Below are positions 58,512-64,000 of a stretch of 64,000 bases of DNA, in pieces. Made by a program: the position numbers and the translations under genes. Positions within the stretch are counted from its first letter, which is position 1. Every line of letters begins with the position of its first letter. Location of the stretch: positions 26,348,725-26,412,724 of the forward strand of contig NC_135555.1 of NCBI RefSeq assembly GCF_964340395.1, written 5' to 3'. Below the pieces are notes generated by a model. It was given only the letters and a program-made list of their open reading frames with translations. It had not been told where the DNA came from and did not search any database. The DNA is from Glandiceps talaboti. Taxonomy: Eukaryota > Hemichordata > Enteropneusta > Spengelidae.

Positions 58512-59209
58512 ACTCAATATTAACTAGTGTTGAAACTTAACCATCTACATCGTACACCATTGTGTACGGGGTAGTGTTTTACGAGTACGGTCAGAACTAT
58601 AGTTTATATTGCCGAAAGTACTGGAATGTATTAGAAACTTGGACAAAATGCCAGTTAGCTGGAAAAGTTGATATCAACCACACATATAAAATCCCTTATT
58701 GTTTGAAATGTCTTTTATAACACAGAAAATTTGACAACCAAAGACACGCAGGTTTGGGTTTTATAACGTATCTCCTGAATACCCACCTTGTATTATTAAT
58801 TGTCAACTTTACTCAAGATACAACTACATGTAATATGTGGTACAGCATGCATGGTTCCACGTCAAACAAGGTTACTTGGGGTCAACACAGAGCAATGTAC
58901 TTTTCACCGGAATTGATTACCCCCTTATCAAACATAATGACAAGTAAAGTGTACCGCGAAGTCTTATCTGTGTGTGAACTGTTCAAATCTTCGTAAACAT
59001 CGATATCATATAATCAGTTGTTCACTGAATCAGACTTTGCACATTTTTTGCAGAGCATCGTTGCGGACCAGAGCCTATCGTTGGTGAAATGGGATCGTGT
59101 AGATTGTTGTAGTACTCTCCACCAGACAAGCACAACCAAATACATATAGTTAGTCTAACGTAGACAATAAATGACGGACACACAGACCCAGACCCCACCC
59201 CCACCACAC
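58512..59209. other. Spacer, no gene recognised
   Basis: An 80-codon frame at 58754-58996 (+) begins with a hydrophobic stretch but shows no known domain and has no supporting context. I do not call it a gene. Confidence 0.45.
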
Positions 59210-59246
59210 ATACAGATAGATAGATAGATATATAGATAGATAGTTG

Positions 59247-59304
<58 letters not shown>

Positions 59305-59369
59305 AAGATAGATAGATAGATAAAAAGATAGATAGATAAATAGATAGATAAAAAGATACAGATAGATAG

Positions 59370-59400
<31 letters not shown>

Positions 59401-59444
59401 GATAGATAGATAGATAAAAAGATAGACAGATAGACAGATAAAAC

Positions 59445-59510
<66 letters not shown>

Positions 59511-59590
59511 TGGATGGACGGGTGGGCTGGCGGACGGACGGACAGGTAGGTAGGTAGATAGAGATAGATAGATAGATAGATAGATAGACA
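59210..59590. repeat. GATA/GACA simple-repeat array
   Basis: (GATA)n with blocks of AAAAGATA, then (GACA)n at 59460-59510 and GGAC/GGTA variants, then (GATA)n. Ile/Tyr/Leu/Ser-rich frames on the minus strand are translations of the repeat. Confidence 0.97.
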
Positions 59591-59729
59591 CATGCACACA
59601 GTAACAACTCTTTAATTGTATAGACTTCACAGCTTTTTATTTCCAATAATTTGTTTTTGTCTGTCTATATGACAGTTGCATCATCATGATCATGTCGTGT
59701 TTTGTAATGTGGTAAAATATCACTGGCAT

Positions 59730-59805
59730 TGTGTGTGTGTGTGTCTGTCTGTCTGTCTGTCTGTCTGTCTTTGTTTGTGTGTCTGTCTGTCTGTCCGTAT
59801 GTATG

Positions 59806-59839
<34 letters not shown>

Positions 59840-59847
59840 TGTATGTA
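59730..59847. repeat. TG / TCTG / TGTA microsatellite
   Basis: (TG)n, (TCTG)n and (TGTA)n in sequence, running directly into the truncated 5' end of a LINE at 59848. Confidence 0.95.
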
Positions 59848-61260
59848 GCAACATCAGCAAGGTTATGGAGGCAGTGGTAAATAACCAGCTTCAGAAGTAC
59901 CTGTTGCAAAACCACCTGATATCGGATAGGCAGTTTGGATTCAGACCACATCATAGCACAGCCGACATCCTTACCATCCTCTCTCAGCAATGGTCCAATG
60001 CTCTGGACAGGGGTTATGAAGTGCGTCTTATTGCCCTGGACATCAAAGGTGCATTCGACAAGCTGTGGCATAATGGTCTGTGCTCTAAGCTCAAGGGGAA
60101 AGGAGTATCTGGCAAGCTGCTGACCTGGATTGAGAGCTACCTATCCAACCGGTCCATGAAAGTGGTTTTATCTGGCCAATCCTCAAGTACTACATCCATA
60201 AATGCATCTGTACCTCAAGGATCAATCCTAGGCCCATTGTTGTTCTCTGTCTTTATTGATGACCTCGGAGACGAATGTGAGAACACACTGTATCTGTATG
60301 CAGATGACTCCACCTTATTCTGTGAGATCAGATCAAGTGATGACAGCAACTCTAAAACATGTAGTCTGAACAGAGACCTAGAGAGAATGAGGAACTGGGC
60401 AGACAAATGGAAAGTGACCTTTGAGCCATCCAAGTGCAAAGTTTTGACCATCTCAAGAAAGAGGAATCCAACTAGGACAGATTTATTCTTCGGAAAGACT
60501 TAACTTGTAGAGAAGGATGAGCTGGAAATCTTGGGTGTCACAGTTGATAGGAAACTCACCTGGTCTAAGCACATATCAAACATCACAGCCAGAGCTGGAC
60601 AGAAGCTTGGAGCACTAAGGAAGGTTGCAAACAAACTGAATGTGAAAGGTAGAGCTATGGTCTACAAGGCCCAGGTTCGTACTGTTATGGAGTATGCTTC
60701 ATTATGCTGGATGAGTGCCTCAACCACCACACTCAAGCTTCTCGACTCCATCCAGAGTAAAGCATTGCGTATCATAGGTGTGAACGAACAGGAGGCAAGA
60801 TTGGATTTAAACATCCCTTCATTACATCACAGACGCCTGGTTGCAGCTACAACTGTGCTCTACAAGATGCACACAAGTTTGTGCCCATCTGATCTGAGGG
60901 CAATGCTTCCTTAGCCATATGTGATAAGACGAGCAACTCGCACCAGTTTGTCAATGTCAAGTCATGCACTCACTGGCAGAACTTTCATCCACACTGCAGT
61001 CCATGTCTGGAATGGACTCCCTGGCAACGTAGTAGGAGTGATCAGTGATAATGGTGCTCAGTCCTTCAAGAGCCGTGTGCACAAACATCTTTCAACACCC
61101 TAAAGAAACAGAAAATTCTCTAATGTACTCCTAAGCTGCTGTGAACCACTGCTTTGGCTCATGAGATTTACTTATATAGTGCTTTGCTGCTTATATCTGT
61201 GTATGACCTGGTCACATCTTATGAGCTATTGTTCACTTTAGCATTTTATTAAAAAAAAAA
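59848..61260 (+). pseudogene. Truncated jockey/CR1-like LINE, reverse transcriptase and C-terminus, two stops
   Basis: The reading frame starts abruptly at SNISKVMEAVVNNQLQKYLL and runs through FGFRPHHSTADIL, LIALDIKGAFDKLWHNGL, VPQGSILGPLLFSVFIDDLG and the catalytic YADD (YLYADDSTLF). It continues with LEILGVTVDRKLTWSKHISN, MEYASLCWMSA and the C-terminal HTAVHVWNGLPG, ending TAA near 61101. One frame is kept throughout, broken only by TAA (60501-60503) and TAG (60912-60914). The endonuclease part is absent. The 3' end is A-rich and merges into (TGTA)n. The copy is dead but fairly young. Confidence 0.9.
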
Positions 61261-61276
61261 TAAAAAAATAAATAAA

Positions 61277-61338
61277 TGTATGTATGTATGTATGTATGTA
61301 TGTATGTATGTATGTATGTATGTGTGTGTGTGTGTGTG

Positions 61339-61370
<32 letters not shown>

Positions 61371-61615
61371 TGTATGTATGTATGTATGTATGTATGGTGA
61401 GTGTGTGTGTGTATGTATGGTATTAATTTATTTATTTATTAAGCCGTGTACACAAGAAGTGACATTGGCAAGAAAATATGTATGTATTGTATGTATGTAT
61501 GTATGTATGTATGTATGTATGTATGTATATATGTATGTGTGTGTATGTATGTATGTATGTATGTATGTATGTATGTATGTATGTATGTGTGTATGTATGT
61601 ATGTATGTATGTATG
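61277..61615. repeat. TGTA microsatellite arrays
   Basis: Two (TGTA)n blocks (61277-61420 and 61478-61615) separated by a short unique stretch. Met/Tyr/Val/Cys-rich frames here are repeat translations. The LINE on the left is enclosed between TGTA arrays, so it may have landed within one. Confidence 0.95.
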
Positions 61616-61773
61616 CCATTTCAGTTCTCACCCAACAACAGTACTTTTAATGGATCTGTTTATACCCTGACATACAAATATTTCTTTAAATATGTCAAAT
61701 TTAAGATCATTTTCGCTATAGTAAATGAATGGCAACATAAATTAAAATGTCAATAAAAGAGCTATTCTTTCCT

Positions 61774-62605
61774 AACTACATTCTGGCTTTGTATTCATAT
61801 CAGTATATACTACATACTGGCTTTGTATTCATAACACTACATACTGGCTTTGTATTCATAACACTACATACTGGCTTTGTATTCATAGCACTACATACTA
61901 CTGCATACTGACTTTGTATTCATAACACTACATACTACTACATACTGGCTTTGTATTCATAGCACTACATACTGGCTTTGTATTCATAGTACTACATACT
62001 ACTACATACTGACTTTGTATTCATAACACTACATACTACTACATACTGACTGTATTCATAGCACTACATACTACTACATACTGACTTTGTATTCATAACA
62101 CTACATACTACTACATACTGACTTTGTATTCATAGCACTACATAATACATACTGGCTTTGTATTCATAGCACTACATACTACTACATACTGACCTTGTAT
62201 TCATAGCACAATATACTACTACATACTGACCTTGTATTCATAGCACAATATACTACTACATACTGACTTTGTATTCATAGCACTACATACTACTACATAC
62301 TGACTTTGTATTCATAGCACTTATACTGACTTTGTATTCATCTTTACTACATACTACTACATACTGGCTTTGTATTCATAGCACTATATACTACTACTAC
62401 ATACTGGCTTTGTATTCATAGCACTACATACTACTGCATACTGGCTTTGTATTCATAGCACTATATACTACTACATACTGACTTTGTATTCATAGCACTA
62501 CATACTAGCTTTGTATTCATAGCATTACACACTACTACATACTGGCTTTGTATTCATAGCACTACATACTACTACATACTGGCTTTGTATTCATAGCACT
62601 GCATA
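61774..62605 (-). repeat. 37-bp minisatellite, inverted copy of 22511-23683
   Basis: Reads ATACTGGCTTTGTATTCATA then GCACTACATACTACT, the reverse complement of the array at 22511. The flank TCAATAAAAGAGCTATTCTT with TCCT (61750-61773) is the exact inverse of the flank at 23684-23708. The copies are about 38 kb apart on opposite sides of MAF. Confidence 0.96.
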
Positions 62606-63035
62606 GCCACAAAGTTCGATCACGTTGAACTACGCTCTTTGCATTGGATACGATCAACTTTCGCATACAATAGAACGTTTCTTCTGTTTGTTATGACTCT
62701 TTAGAGGTGACCTGTCCTGGATAACTTTCTCCCCTTCTTCACCGGTATGCTCCCCATAGGCAACTTAGATCTTCTTCCGACACTTGCATCCTAAAGACAC
62801 CATATTTGTCACTGAAGCTAGGTGAATGTTCCTTTTCTTACACTCTTCTTCAATTTGGAACAGTCTTCCCTAGTCTTTGTCACTCTCACTCTTAATCTTC
62901 CTTCCGCTCTGCTCTTAAAACTGACCCATTATAATCTTCACTCTGTCTCATAAATACACTCACTCACTTACACACTTCTTTGTACATCCTTTATCTTTTC
63001 AAATTGTTTGAACTTTCTGTGCATCCTTTCATTTT
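62606..63035 (+). pseudogene. Decayed LINE C-terminus within spacer
   Basis: Around 62825-62940 the pieces SIWNSLP and, in another frame, SSFRSALKT with a preceding FSYT-like stretch match the conserved C-terminal block of CR1/L2-type LINEs (WNSLP ... FRSALKTHLF). Frameshifts show it is old. The rest of the interval is unrecognised. Confidence 0.45.
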
Positions 63036-63430
63036 TACCTCCCGTAAGGGTAGGTATTAAAATGGCGATGTCTGTCTGTCTGTCCATGTGGGTGTGTCTG
63101 TTTGTGTGTGTCATCATTTTCTTAAAAATGACTGGCTCAATTATAATGAAATTGTGGTAAATATAATGTTAGGAGTAATGGCTAGAACTGATCAGTTTTT
63201 GAGCGAGATCTGTTCATGTTAATGAGGTCAATTTGCATATCAGTGAAATTGACTAATTAAGCAATATCTGAAGACTGCATACAATTTCAGTATAATTTAG
63301 TACATATGTTAAACATAACAAAGTGCATATGTCCTATAAAGTTTGTTGATGTACCTTACAATATTAATGAATAATTTGCATTATTAATTATTTTCGGTAA
63401 TTAGGCTATATCTTAAGAATACACACTCTG
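63036..63430 (+). mobile_element. Third dispersed family: hairpin 5' end, TCTG microsatellite
   Basis: Starts with an imperfect hairpin, TACCTCCC-GTAA-GGGTAGGTA (63036-63056), followed at 63070-63110 by a TCTG/TGTG microsatellite and then modules also found at 39815-40010. The 3' end is not defined. The design (5' hairpin, microsatellite, AT-rich modules) resembles the two other Helentron-like families here. Confidence 0.5.
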
Positions 63431-64000
63431 AACGGAGCTACCTTCATTTGCATATGTTGAGAATTTCTTTCAAATAAATGTTGTGAGGGCGCTAGATGAT
63501 TGACCGTTACAGTCAAATTTTCACAGACTTTTAACAGTTGATTTTGCCCATCTAGAGGAATATTTGTATTGAACAGGTAAGTTTATGTCATGAATTTTTT
63601 TTTTGAAGTTCTGAGCAGTACTTGTTTGACAGCCATATTTTCGATCTCAACGGTCGCTTAGTATAGCAGTATATTTTGCTGCCTCGATTCGAGTAAAAAT
63701 GTTCACTTTCCTGGACAGTCTAGTAGTTGATCAAGCCCCTTAACTTTGTTTCAGAGTTGTTCAAGCCCTGTAAATGACCGTAAGAACCCCATGTTTTGTA
63801 TCTCTTCTGAGGCCTTCAGAATCTAAGATGGCCGACATTGGAGGGCATTGCTGAGTGATCAGTCAGAAGACTTTGTTGTTAAGGTGCATCAGAAATCCGA
63901 ATTTACCCAAGTGAAAATGGTTTAAACAAACCACCTGGTTTCTATAGTTTACTTGTTAGAAAAGGTGACTGTAGTTAGTGGTCGATTTTCCTCGAATCAA
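63431..64000. other. Spacer to window end
   Basis: No repeat or gene recognised. A poly-T run lies near 63596; short frames lack any domain. Confidence 0.45.

Noticed and set aside
58754-58996. 80-codon frame with hydrophobic start
   Set aside because: No domain, no splice or promoter context, length within chance expectation.
59022-59646. Ser/Ile/Tyr/Leu-rich membrane-like proteins
   Set aside because: Translations of GATA/GACA simple repeat; the hydrophobicity is an artefact.

Overview
The window is animal nuclear DNA. It has introns with GT/AG boundaries, non-LTR retrotransposons, DNA transposons with terminal inverted repeats, and very long minisatellites. I recognise two host genes. 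The 3' half of WWOX (four coding exons, + strand, 3609-21105) is followed, across about 31 kb of repeats, by a complete single-exon large MAF transcription factor (- strand, 52141-52911). WWOX and MAF are also neighbours on human chromosome 16q23, pointing toward each other as they do here, so this looks like an old syntenic block. A single compact large MAF and short exon-proximal introns suggest an invertebrate bilaterian. A non-vertebrate deuterostome such as a hemichordate or lancelet is my best guess, but I cannot fix the species.

Layout. 1-1317: 32-bp minisatellite. 1318-3308: WWOX intron sequence. 3309-4282: two WWOX exons, the first preceded by five tandem copies of its own splice acceptor and exon start. 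4283-20276: a 16-kb WWOX intron holding a 4.8-kb 62-bp minisatellite, an L2/CR1-like LINE relic split by a Helentron-like element, a 2.5-kb 32-bp minisatellite and an inverted-repeat element. 20277-21105: last two WWOX exons. 21106-52140: intergenic DNA with minisatellites of 37, 41, 10, 46 and 74 bp, several copies of one Helentron-like family, a second such family, a nearly full-ORF Tx1/L1-like LINE, a TTA-flanked TIR element and a foldback element. 52141-53290: MAF and its probable promoter. 53291-64000: MAF upstream DNA with 43-bp minisatellites, a TAA-flanked TIR element, GATA and TGTA arrays, a decayed LINE and an inverted second copy of the 37-bp minisatellite.

By hand tally well over a third of the window is tandem repeat. 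Much of the rest is nested mobile DNA, and the order of nesting can be read: a LINE was hit by a Helentron-like element, another Helentron-like copy was hit by a Tx1-like LINE, and minisatellites were hit by a LINE and by a TIR element. Three points deserve most attention: the in-frame 60-bp tandem duplication across a WWOX splice acceptor, the WWOX-MAF linkage, and the Helentron/DINE-1-like architecture (subterminal inverted repeats, internal microsatellite, 3' hairpin) shared by two unrelated families. One of these families appears to have seeded some of the large tandem arrays.
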